From Guadua angustifolia (taxonomy: Eukaryota; Streptophyta; Magnoliopsida; Poales; Poaceae), in NCBI GenBank assembly GCA_036346375.1, contig CM070508.1:24062852-24126851 (forward strand): a stretch of DNA of 64,000 nucleotides, read 5' to 3'. Positions 43,968 through 54,783 of the stretch are shown piece by piece (the first letter of the stretch is position 1; each line of letters opens with the position of its first letter). Both the position numbers and the translations under genes were made by a program. The notes beneath the pieces are model-generated. The model did not search any database. It was not told where the DNA came from and saw nothing but the letters and a program-made list of their open reading frames with translations.

Positions 43968-46900
43968 ATACACAGCGGAATAATATTAAAGTACTTCAAA
44001 CATGTATATAAACGAGTGTACGACCTTATGGTCATCCTTACATTAGTATGCCACGCAGGGCTTACAATAATCAAAGTAACAAAAGTTCAACAGCGAAAAA
44101 ATAAATCTTCGTAGTGCTCCATCTCGCCACAGTGCCTCGACAAAGGCTTGCTCCCTAGTTATCCGCACCTCGATTTAACTCCTCCTCATACGCTGGTGTA
44201 GTCTCTTCTTCTGGTAAATTTTGTCCGCAAGGGTGAGTACACACCGTACTCAACAAGTCATGCACAGAATGCAGTGCTATTACTACATGCATGGCTTGTT
44301 ACAAAGGAATGGCTTTACTGGTTGTTTTGCTTTTTGCATCAATGTTTTAAACTATTATTTATTTAGATTGAAAGCATCAAAACCATATAACCATTATATG
44401 TCTCAAGTTGTTTTCCACATGATTTTGGACACACAGTCCCTAATCAATATTCATCATTATTTTTGGCACTCAGCCTTCCACCCCATTTTATTTTCAAACA
44501 CTACCCCTTGACTGTAATCCCCGAGCATTGTCCAGTACCGTGGACTCGTCTATTCGAACAGTTTTGACACTCTGCAAAGGTTGTACACTTTACCCACAAG
44601 ATCTGATCAGACACCACCAAGGCGATTAACAGTAATAAAGCTTTTCAGAGACTTCTATCTTAGCCTAAGAACCTCTCCGTGTTGCCTTCACTATCACTTC
44701 CCTCACTCAGAGCCGAAGTATAGGACTGACAAACACCATTAGATAGGGTACCAAGTCAAGCCATGCACGCTCCCGTCTGATTACCCTCGTGTAGCACACA
44801 CCCGAGGTATCAAAGGTAAGACATCAGAATCCTACTAAATTAGGTCTTCCCATTCAGACATGTGGTTGTACGAGAGACTCAGGTCAAAGGCTTGCAAGGT
44901 AAAGTCCTTAACTGACCAAGGCAAGACATCCTTCTCTCAAAATTTGGCACACAGCCCTTACAACACTCAACCCCCCCCAATTGCCACACAGGCCCACCTG
45001 GCACAAAACCTCAGTCCACTTGCCCCAGTCTAAATCAATTCCACCCCAAGTTATTAACAGTGCAACACATGCCCGTAATCATCATTCATGTAGAACCACA
45101 CAGGTCTCTACATTCCAACATCATTACCAACAATGTTCCACCTTTTATTGAAAAGCATTCACTATTTCTTTAGTTAGTATTGCTTTTGTAATCCAACAAA
45201 ATTGTTCACGTTATAAGCATGGCTAAGCAACTATTCACGGTCTAGCCTCCCGTGTCGGCACAGTATTATCAACCAACTAATATTACTAAACTTAAGCTAT
45301 CAAAGGAATTATGGTATACAAATATTATTAACAAGGTGGCAATAACAATTAAGTTGATTTAGCTAATTCACCCAAAGTATATAAATCAATTTTTAGTTGA
45401 ATTAGCATGCATAGTTTGAAACAAAAATACATTTCAAAACTTAGGATCGAAATGGTCAAAGCACAACTTGCCTTCAAAAAGCTGCTGGTCCTGATCCGGA
45501 GTCGAGTCTTATGCTGAAAATTCACCCTCGTAACTCTCCGACAGATCAACGTCTAATTAAAACAATTATACACACAATAAATATATTTTACAGAGATCAA
45601 ACTCAACTCTAAAAATTCCACAAAATTCAATAATAAATAGATCTTAATTTTACAAATTTTTATAAATTAGAATCACTCAAATCAGAGTTAAAACGCAAAA
45701 GTTATAGCCATTTGAAGTTTTAAAATAAATCAAAAAGAATAAGCCGAATTTCTTTATTTATTTTTATACGGAAAATTCTGGAATTATGACATCAGCATAA
45801 CTAATTATGACGTTAGCACCGAAAACATTTTCGGCCGAAATAAATATATATTTTTATTTAAAAATTATTTATGACGTCAGCATGACATCACTGCTGACGT
45901 CATCATCTACTGTGCGATGACTGTCAAGTGGGCCCCACTGATGACGTCATCCTCAGACACATGGCATGATATCGTCGTGACACATGTCAACGAACTATCA
46001 ACCGAGAGCTCGATTTAATCTTGTCCGTCCGATTAAAAATGGACGGCCACGATTGACTCAACGATTCGGTTCCTCTTGACCCCAGTCAACATGCGCCATG
46101 ATTCGTGCGCTTGCCACGCGTCTCAATATGAGCCGTGTGATGAAATCAACGGCCAAGATTGCACCGACGCTTCGGTTCGTTACTGCGATGCTGACACGTG
46201 GCATTATCTCGACCAACGGATTAAGATCAAACGGCGAGCATTGACCGAGTGACGTCGACAGCAACGGTGGCTCTGTCGCCTCGGTTCCCGCACGACACGC
46301 GTCAACACGGGATTAGCCCGGTGCGCGGCGTGATCTCTAATGTTCATTCAAATTTCAACGGCTCGGATTAACTCTAATACGTGCGATGCGACCGGCTACG
46401 TGGCTTCACCGATGCGCGACACACGGCACAACAGCCAACGGATCTAGATCTAACCGTCAACATACATCAACACGTTTCTACATCGAGAAATCTAGACCAT
46501 TGATTAGATTTAACGGCTGAGATATGAAAATGAGCTTTACTGTAAATGCAACTACGTGGCTGCATCGTAACCATTCATGCAAGATCTAACGGCTACGATC
46601 TAATGCATCTAAGGAACACGTGGGCAGTCTCGAAGATGGGCACATGTCCGAATCTTATCCGTCCATCAAGAATTCTACGGCTAAGATCTATTGCTCTGGT
46701 TTCTACTGAGAGAGAACACGTGGACTCACCCGAGCGGTGCGATGCAGATCCAACGGCCGACGATGCTTGTGAGCTCGGTGATGTCACGACGGCATTCGAA
46801 GACCGGAGCTGGGGAAGACGACGAAGGCAACGGCGTTTCAGGCTTCCTCCGGCGAGATGAAGTAGCCCCACGGACGCGTCACGGCTTGAGGATTACCCCG

Positions 46901-47622
46901 GTGGTCACGACGGCGGCGGAGGGTGATCGGCGGTGGCGCAAACACGGCGGAACAGCTCCGGAACTACGGTGAGTGCGTGCGTGCTCTACGGTGGTTCTCG
47001 GGAAGTGTGAAAGGGCTCAAAATGTGCAGAAAGACGTGCTTTATACATTGCACTAGTTAATGAAGCGGTGGAGAGATCATGGCGGCGGTTTAAATCGCTG
47101 AGTGCTCAGCGATAACGGTTGTGGCGCGCTTCCTTCCCGTAGATCTAAACGATGTGGGCGCATCCCAGGCGTACACGCGGCGACGATCCGATGGCAGGAG
47201 GCGGCGAATTGACGCGGGTAGATCTCAGCCGTTCAATGCGGATCGAATGGTAGAGAGACGACGGGTTTAGGGTTTATGCCGTCAGACAGTCTGGTTGCGC
47301 ATACAAAGAATGGGTTCGACCCGTTCATCGTTCATCGCGTTTTATTAAGTTTTTCCAATTAAAATAATTCCAGAAATTCATTTTAATTATTTGAGGCTTC
47401 TAAAATATCAGAAAAATTCTAGAAAAATTCTAGAAAATACTTTACAACATTTTAAACTCAAATAAAATATTTTCATTTATATTTTGTTGAAACTTTTCAT
47501 TATTAAATTAATTTCAAAGAAAGACTAATTTCCAGAAATTCAAATCAAAATAAATTCCAGAAATTCTCAGAAATTCAAAATAAATTATAAAATTCAAAAT
47601 ATCCAAATTTTGGGATGTTACA
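43968..47622 (-). repeat. 5' LTR of element A, main part
   Basis: It begins with the second copy of ATACA (43968-43972) and continues A's LTR (CAGCGGAATAATATT...) to GGGATGTTACA at 47622, followed by the AGCTC duplication. Together with 27695-27802 it forms a 3.76 kb LTR. It contains the conserved block (45661-45721), promoter-like motifs (45763-46850) and a second TATA-like TATAAAG near 47037-47052 (- strand). Confidence 0.9.
45763..45949 (-). promoter_or_regulatory. Putative core promoter of element A 5' LTR
   Basis: In sense (-) direction three TGACGTCA palindromes (45942-45949, 45895-45902, 45872-45879) are followed by GTATAAAAATAAATA at about 45763-45776. About 640 bp upstream lies an MSA match TCTAACGGCTA (46585-46595) among ACGTGG cores. 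The left LTR keeps the TATA stretch (about 4505-4515), but its palindromes are damaged. Start site not determined. Confidence 0.45.
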
Positions 47623-49131
47623 AGCTCGTTGCACTACTGGGAGAAACGCCGGATGTAATCCCGGAGAGACTCTCAGGCTGCTATGTTCCTCAGTCCCAGA
47701 GTTCGAGGCGCTTGTAAGTGCCCTGAAAGTTACTGACGAAGAGGTTCTTCAAGTTGGCCTAATTCCTGATGTGTTTGCGGGCAGGTACTTGAGCCAGGCT
47801 CGAGCCGAGTTCGCGAGGTAGATGGGGAGGTACTGGATGATGAAAAGATCATCAGTAGCTCCCCCCGCCCGGCATGCGAGCTGGTAATCTTCCCACCAGA
47901 CACTGGGGTTTGTTGCCTCGGTGTACTTGGTGATGTTGACAGGCGCCTGGAATCTGGCCGGGAAATCCGCGTTGCGGATCTCCCGACAGAACACCCGAGG
48001 CCCAGGGCCATCGGGGCTTGGGCTGCGGTCATGGCGCCGGCCGCTGTCCACGGCCCACGATTGGGCCGCGGTGTCTATCGCCCTCCTCCGCGCCTCAAGG
48101 GTGGCGCGGATGTCGCGACTGTCGCCCAGGCGCTGGTGCACCGGAGCGCGTGAGGCCTGGGGCCGCCCAAGGTTCGACGCCGTCTTCGCCGGGCCCCGCG
48201 GGTCCCGGGCGGCGGCACGGCTTGGGTGGCTCGAAGAAGCCCTCGAGTGGTGGGAGCCGGAGCCTTGCATGTGCTGCACGGCAGCATGCTCCACCAGCCC
48301 CCAGAGGTTCTGGTATGTGGCCTTGGCCTCCAGGTCTTCTGGCTCGGGAATACATGGCGGCATAGATAGCCGCTGCGATATTTTGGTGGCGTGGGGAAAA
48401 ACGAAGACCGCCTGCACCCTCGGCCGATTGATGTTGGACTGGCGTCGGCGGCGGTCGGCGTGTGGGGGCTCAGGCTGATTCTGCTCCAGGTTGGCCTGGA
48501 GTTTGTCAAGGTTGGCCTTTTGGGCCTCCAGCTCATCGCGCTATTGCTGGAGCTCAGCGCGGCGAGCTTGGAGGCGCTCAGCGCACTCGCGCTGGTACTC
48601 CGCCTCCTACGCTTCGGTGCGTTGGAGGATAACCCTTGAGCCTTCAGGGGTTGCGGCCGGGTCGCCCACGCCTGCCATGTTGCACTCACGAAGGTACGGC
48701 CCGTCTGCGGCGTGCTCCGTGTCAGAGCTGGAGGAGTCCTCCAGCAAGTCGTGGATGGAGGCCGGCTGATAGCCGGCCATCGCCACAAGGTGCGAGCTGT
48801 GGGCGGTTGCCGCCGCTTGAGCTCATCTTGTGCCGCCAACGAAGGTGGTGCAAGACGCGCGGCTCCGCCGAGGTCATGTGGGGCCTCGAGCCGGAGGCTG
48901 CCAAGGGCGTTGGCGATGTAGTCCAGGCTCCCGGCGGACGCCTGGTCTTGAGAGGGGGCGAGGACGAGCACAAGCTCTCCCGCCGGAGTGGCGACGAAGT
49001 CGAGGGCGTCGAAGCGGATCCAGCTCCTCGACGCTAATGCGCCGTCGCGAGTGAGGGAAGCCATCAAGGAGGTGACTGGGAATCTAGAGATCACGAAGAT
49101 GACGCGCAAACCCCCTACCTGGCGCGCCAAC
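47623..49131 (-). pseudogene. gag: gag of the host Tat-lineage element, upstream part
   Basis: The N-terminus near 49100 reads LRVIFVISRFPVTSLMAS, then RFDALDFVATPAGELVLVLA and ANALGSLRLEAPHDLGGAAR. The frame is then lost; the long open frame that continues to 48075 becomes Arg/Ser/Thr-rich and is a shifted reading. The true frame returns at 47749-48417 with ATYQNLWGLVEHA, FCREIRNADFPARFQAPVNI, SVWWEDYQLACRAGG and FIIQYLPIYLANSARAWLK (capsid domain). It then passes in another frame through NLFVSNFQGTYKR to QQCNEL at the AGCTC junction and continues at 2828. It lies just inside the 5' LTR. Confidence 0.8.
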
Positions 49132-49450
49132 TGTCGGTGTTTCGTAAAACCGGCAAGTAAATTTGTAAGTTAAGGGGTCGCGCGTTCCCTCTCCTTGAAT
49201 GGTTGACTCAGGGAGCCCAAGATGTATACTGGTTCGGGCCGAACATCCCTACTTCCAGTTCGCGTGGTGGTTATGTATTGCTCGGGGTGCAATGAATTAC
49301 ACAGCGTTATAAGTGAGGGATAAGGCCTGGTCTTGAGTGCTCGTCCGAGTGAGAGGAGTGAGAGCAGTGTGCTCATAAGTGTTTGTCCGAGATACGATCA
49401 AGTCAACTCGGTCGTAAGTGCTTCTCCCCTTTCCCTGAGGGTCCTGCTTC

Positions 49451-49460
49451 CCTTTATATA
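49451..49460 (-). promoter_or_regulatory. TATA box of the host Tat LTR
   Basis: TATATAAAGG on the - strand, about 330 bp before the LTR end, the same place as in the Tat LTR at 5560-6442. Confidence 0.6.
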
Positions 49461-49864
49461 GGCGGAGGGAGCAGGTTACACGAGAGTTTGGAAAAGAAAA
49501 GTAGGGGTGATCTACGCCTGGGTGTCCCGGTCTTCGGTCCTGGTGACTAACAGGTTCCTGTTTGTCCCACGCTGGGTTGGTAGATACAACGGACGGCGTT
49601 CCGTCGGGAAGGTGCGCTCCTGCCCGCTGTGCGCTTGTCAGATACTGACACCATCACGCTACGCTCTGGTGTTGCCTCGGGAGGGAGCGCGTCCCTCCAC
49701 TACACATGACGGGGTGAAGGGACTGGCGCTTGACTTTGGTGGCCCCCTGGCCACCTTGGGAAGCAGCCACCTGCCCCAGTATGGCCGTCGTGTCCACTGG
49801 GCAGGTGACCAGCTTGAGGTCGACCGGCGACGTGGCGGAGGTCGCTGAGTTAGAGCTCATTGGG

Positions 49865-50070
49865 GCCCCAACCTGAGGCCAAGTCGGAGCCTGAGGGTGC
49901 GCCTGACCTGTGGCCAGGTTGGAGCCTATGGGAGCGCTCGACCTAAGGCCAGGTCGGTCCCTGTGGGTGCGCCCGACCTGAGGCCAGGCCGGACCTCGGT
50001 TGCTGACCTGTGGCTAGGTCGAGCTGTGGAGCGCCTAACTGAGGCCGGTCGAACTCTGGGGCGCTTGGGC
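49865..50070. repeat. Minisatellite in U3 of the Tat LTR
   Basis: GACCTGAGGCCAGGTCGG-like units start at about 49870, 49906, 49940, 49975, 50006 and 50037, so roughly six copies of 30-36 bp. The GGCC-centred core is itself nearly palindromic. Confidence 0.75.
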
Positions 50071-50214
50071 ACAGGGCAGTCGGAGCCCCCTGGTGGGCTT
50101 GATCGGGGTCGAGGGTCCTTCGTGACCCAATGAAGCCTCTGACCAGAGTTGGGCCTGAGCCGGCCCGTTTAGTATTTCGGCCTGCTGGGGGTATCCCTGG
50201 TATGAGTATTCGTC

Positions 50215-50540
50215 AAACCCCGTCTATATAAGGGCGCTCTGGTGCATGGGGGAGGAGGATCGAGCTCTCCTCGAAGGATCCAAGACCAGAAGAGCCATTG
50301 TAATCACCTTCGTGTTTTCCTCAACAAAGTTCTAGCAGGACGTAGGGCTATTACCCATGCTGGGGGTCTGAACCTGGGTACATCACCACGTTCATTGATC
50401 TGTTGATCCCCGGAATCCCTTCCGTGAGAGCCATTAGGGTTTCCGGCCTCGAAGACGCCCTCTACCACACCATACCCTCCATCCTGGAAGTAGTCAACCC
50501 TGTTCGTTAACAGGGTCTTGTCCGGCGAAATACGCCGACA
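50215..50540 (+). repeat. 3' half of an older + strand LTR (insertion site of the host Tat element)
   Basis: A + strand TATATAAGGG box (about 50222-50231) is followed by about 310 bp typical of R-U5 (TTGTAATCACCTTCG, GGACGTAGGGCTATTACCC) and an end GCGAAATACGCCGACA at 50540. No U3 is present to the left, because the host Tat element begins there. No primer site follows, so it is a solo or 3' LTR. Family resembles gypsy LTRs of grasses but is not identified. Confidence 0.55.
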
Positions 50541-51089
50541 GTATGGTTTTGTGACTTAATCCTTTATTAGAGGTATATACCTATGTTGTATTCCAGTTTT
50601 ATGAATTTTCTAAGGCATATACGTATTTTAGGTGCAGTTCACATGATATGCTACTGTAGTTGTTGTACTTATTGCACTTTGTAATATCAATGTCGAGTTT
50701 TATTCAATGTTTTACTATGATTTGTCGTCAAATTTGTCGCACACTCAAAGAGAATGAGGAACAACGAAATTCGAATTTTTTGTCAAAAAAGTAACTGACA
50801 AATAATTTTGTAAAATACTACATGAATTATTACTGACAAATATAAATTTTTCTGAATTTATTGAACCATGCTTTGAACTCTAAAATTCTAGCAACTACCA
50901 AAATAACACTAAATTTTAATAATTAATGATCACAAGTTATAGCAAATTTTTGAATGAAATCGGTGCAAAACTATTCCTCATAAATTTAATTTACTCTAAA
51001 AAAATTTCATGATTTTTATAATATATTTGGTTTCATTGTTCTGTAGCCTAACCATTTGGCGACAGCTCTCTATCGCCAAATGAAAATGC
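50541..51089. other. AT-rich sequence without gene
   Basis: No coding signal. At its right end CATTTGGCGA (51053-51062) and TCGCCAAATG (51073-51082) form a perfect 10 bp stem. TGTCGTCAAATTTGTCGCAC near 50725 carries related words. The sequence continues at 60601 beyond element C. Confidence 0.5.
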
Positions 51090-51094
51090 GATAT

Positions 51095-54000
51095 TGTAAC
51101 ACCCCGGCGCCAAACGCACCGCAAATGCCACCAAAAGACCCTAAATGATACTTATAACACTCCGGAACAATACTGGTCCAGAGGTTCCCCAGAAAAAAAA
51201 AACCCAAGAAATAAAACTCGACAAAGAAGCTCGCTTAAACTAAGAACTCAACGAACGAGTCAATAGACCTACTACCTTAATAAAAGATTGAACTCCACCT
51301 TGAAACTCTCAAATCCAATTTAAAACTAAGTCACCGAATTTTTAGAAAAATTCGGCATGACCTCCCTAGAAAGGAGGACATCCACTCAGCAGACAAATAA
51401 ACAGTTGCAGTTAATATAGCAAACACACATAACCAGGAGGAAATATTCTAGCAGATCCTTAGATAACCAATCACACATCCAACCGGCAATTAGTAACTTA
51501 CACCACCACGAACAACACATTACAATTGACTTAAATACATCCGAGCTTTATGAATTAATTAAATGAGATGGTGGTGACCGAAGTCGTGCACATGCTACTA
51601 CTCCCATCCATGCATGCCGGTTTCAGTGTACCTGCAACAGCACAAACAACAAGCATGAGTCGATGACTCAGCGAAGTACATCAACGAATAAATTCATAAT
51701 CAATCACATTTCCTACTTAAAAGCATAACAACCATTCTTAAATAAGTACAGCAAGCAGTTAAAATAGAAGTATCACAACTAATACTCCAAAACCAACCCC
51801 ATGCTCGTCTTTGATGGAGTTCACAACTCCATAACAATGAAGCATAACATATAACCTGAAAACATAAATCATATCTTGCAACCAGACATGACAATACAGA
51901 ATATGCACAACCCATACACAGTCATAAAAATACAGAATATGCATAATCCATCACACAGACATGAGAATACAGAATCTGAATAATCCATCACACAAACATG
52001 GAAATACATAATATACATCATACATCACACAAACATGGGAACATAGAATCCGAATAATCAATCACATTTCTACAATCATGTAATGCATTATACTGCTCAC
52101 TGTTTCAATTCATTACTAAACTCAGACACATATCTCTTTAATCTTTTGGATGAGGCCACGACTTGATCCAACTCGACACCTTTCCATTTAGCTCAAAATC
52201 ATCGTATAATGCAATGCGATGCAAATATGCCACACAAAGGAAGAGTCTCATATCCATACATCATAATCAACTCATACAACATGATCCATCATTGACAATG
52301 CAATGCAGATTGCACAATTTCCATGCATATGATGCATCATGCATGCTCATCTCCTCTTTTAGCACATCTGGGGTATGGCGAGTGCACACCGTCGGTGTGC
52401 ACCTCTCATTCCCTTCCACCCGTGGTGGAGGGCGCCGACTCTTCTTGACTCGCTCCGTACACCCACGTATCTGAGACTACGAGGTAGGACTTTTGTACTC
52501 ACTACATGTGAGCACAAAGGCACTTGATCGTAATGGGTCGCCTCTTCCATCATGAATGCACAAATGCAAATGACATAACAAATTTGCGAACTACATTCAT
52601 TTCTCACATCGAAATTTCCATTCACATCCTCAACACTCATAATCACATTCTCAACACTCCTAATCACATCCTCGACGCCCATAATCATACTCACATCACC
52701 AATTCTCGGGTAATTACTAATTCCATCAATCTTGATCATAAATCAAATCATTTTAGCAATCCAATCCCATACTTTCAGTATTCTCACTAGCCTACCAACT
52801 AGAGAACCGAATATGAAAGTAAAATTTAGCAAGATATCATCACGTCATCTAGACGAAATTCATTAAACATCGCACATAACAATCAATCCAGGGATGCAGC
52901 ATAGTTTCATGGTGGCAAGGCATATAAAGTTCATCAAACAAATCATAACACGTTCAAACAACGATGCACTTGTATCGATTAATTAACCATTTCATCAAAA
53001 GGCAATTACCTTACTAGGCGTGCTTATAAACACGAATGAAATTCATAGCGTAAGCATATACATAACGCAAGCAATCAACTAGATACCGTATAAGAGATAT
53101 ACGGGTTACACTTGCAATTTAATTACTCACTTTCCATTTGCTAACTTTCAGCCACCCTCCTTATTTCCATACATGATCATTCGTACTAGTCTAATCAACC
53201 TCATGTATAAACCAGGGCAATGTATCGCCTAAATTAGTAGCACAAAGAAATATCGCAAATATACTAACTCTAGAAATAACTTAATCACTTAAACCTTAAT
53301 AATAGGAGAACACACTAACAACTCTCTCTCAATTTGGGATGTTATGCACAACCATTAACAAATTAAGCTAATATATAATGGTATTTTTCATAATCAAATG
53401 GCGAGAAGAAATTCTTAACTTACACATTTGAATTGAGCCATACAAAAGCAAATAAGGATCGAGTGACAACATAATATTCACAACCATTACCAGGTAAGAA
53501 TGATATTACGTAAGCTCATACATAAATAAAGCGGCTTTAGACTCAAATATAACCTCTTTTCTCCATGCCTATAGAAATGAGTATTGATTTCCATTTATGA
53601 CCAAAGCATGAACATGTCTAGTGTCGTTGTAAATAATATAGGAGAAACTAACACTAAGAATTCAATGCTCCAGTCAACCCTTTAAATTGTCAGTTAATGA
53701 TCCTCGTAGTAGCTATGCATGGAAAAACATGCATCTTAAATAGACAACCAAATAAATACCCGATAAAACAAGCACCCATATACATATGTGCATCCCAAAT
53801 GGACACAAAGGAAAATTTAGACATAATCATCACAACCTTCAAGAAAATAACCTAGCCCATGATCTAACCCTCGAGCTGCTCACAATCCAGCAGCGCCACA
53901 AGAGGAGTAAGTTGATGATAAACACGAGTAAAGGGAGTTATCCCAAAGAGATACCACAGTTGTAGTAGACTAACCATGGACAGCAATTTGCCTTCATACT

Positions 54001-54783
54001 TGTGTAGCTTGGTTTGAGGGAATTAAACTTTGGGGCATTTCAACAAACACCTGGCATACACAATAAACCAAACCCCAATTTACATATACTGTGTACTCAC
54101 CTCAAGAAGGCAAGAGGAGCACTTCGGCCAGAGGGGAGGGAAGCTCGACGGAGAGAGGCCAAGGACGGCGCCGGAGCTGGCCGGAGGTTGGCCGGAGCAG
54201 GGCACTCGGAGGAGCTACGGCCAGGGAGAGGGAAGACCGACCAGCCGCCGCTTGTCTGCTGAACGTTCTTCTTGCATCCGTTTGCTTTCTTTGCATCTAT
54301 TGCTTCGCTTTCTTTATACGAAAAGTCTTGCCCAAACATGGGGAGAAGAGAAGGGAGCCGAAGCCAGGAGGGGAGGCGACGCCACGAGGGGCCAGGCAAC
54401 ACCGCCGCAGGGGAACCAGGGGGAAGCCAGAGACGCTTGCCATGGAAGCTCGGTCAGGGCAGGAGATCGGCAGGCCCTGGGCAAGCCGGCGATGAGAGCG
54501 GCGAGATCTTTGGGCAAGACACGGCAGAGCTGGAGCACTCGGGAGAATGGGGAAAGAAATAATCGGCAAGACTTGGACAAGCAATTGCAGCCACACAAAG
54601 CCAGGAGAAAGAGATATTAGGTGGAGGAGTAGGTGGAGAGGGGGAAATTCCCAAAAGACCCCTCCCCAAACCCAGAACTTTAATCAGAAACCGCCAGATG
54701 GACCAACCACCTCGAGAATATCGCAGACAGTCAAAACACTCCGGTGGAAGGCCCAAAGATCAGGCGAGGTTTCGAGTATTACA
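51095..54783 (-). repeat. 3' LTR of element C
   Basis: Partner of 56920-60595, aligned throughout. It keeps a - strand TATA-like stretch (CGTATAAAGAAAGC, about 54307-54320) that the other LTR lacks. The GC-rich part 54110-54560 gives overlapping open frames that are not kept between the two LTRs, so none is called as a gene. Confidence 0.92.
52623..52685. repeat. Three 21 bp tandem units in element C LTR
   Basis: Units at 52623, 52644 and 52665 differ at a few positions (core CTCAACACTCATAATCACAT). The other LTR has the same three at 58452, 58473 and 58494. Confidence 0.8.

Larger units (their letters stand above)
2829..47622 (-). mobile_element. Element A: Tekay/Del-type chromovirus, with nested insertions
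   Basis: A Ty3/gypsy element read on the - strand. Its 5' LTR is at the right (27695-27802 plus 43968-47622), the internal region is 21851-27694, and its 3' LTR is at the left (2829-21850, interrupted). LTR ends are TG...CA. The tRNA-iMet primer site is at 27679-27690 and the polypurine tract at 21851-21865. Own length without insertions is about 13.1 kb, with LTRs of about 3.5-3.8 kb. Long LTRs, the RT sequence and a chromodomain after integrase point to the Tekay/Del clade. All ORFs carry stops or frameshifts, so the copy is not autonomous. Confidence 0.88.
49132..50214 (-). repeat. 5' LTR of the host Tat-lineage element
   Basis: 1083 bp from TGTCGGTGTTTCG to GAGTATTCGTCA, related to the LTRs at 5560 and 19478. 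Left of it TGGCGCGCCA (49120-49129) would be the primer site on the - strand. The - strand TATA box (TATATAAAGG) is at 49451-49460. The right flank AACCC (50215-50219) is the candidate target duplication; its partner is outside the window. Confidence 0.8.

Noticed and set aside
48075..49130. Long open frame of 351 codons on the - strand
   Set aside because: Only the first 90 or so residues are Gag-like. The rest is Arg/Ser/Thr/Pro-rich and runs in a shifted frame over the real gag, so it is not one protein.
54030..54620. 196-codon + strand frame, Arg/Gly-rich
   Set aside because: It lies in the LTR of element C, is not open in the other LTR (59860-60425), and is antisense to the element. GC-rich chance frame.
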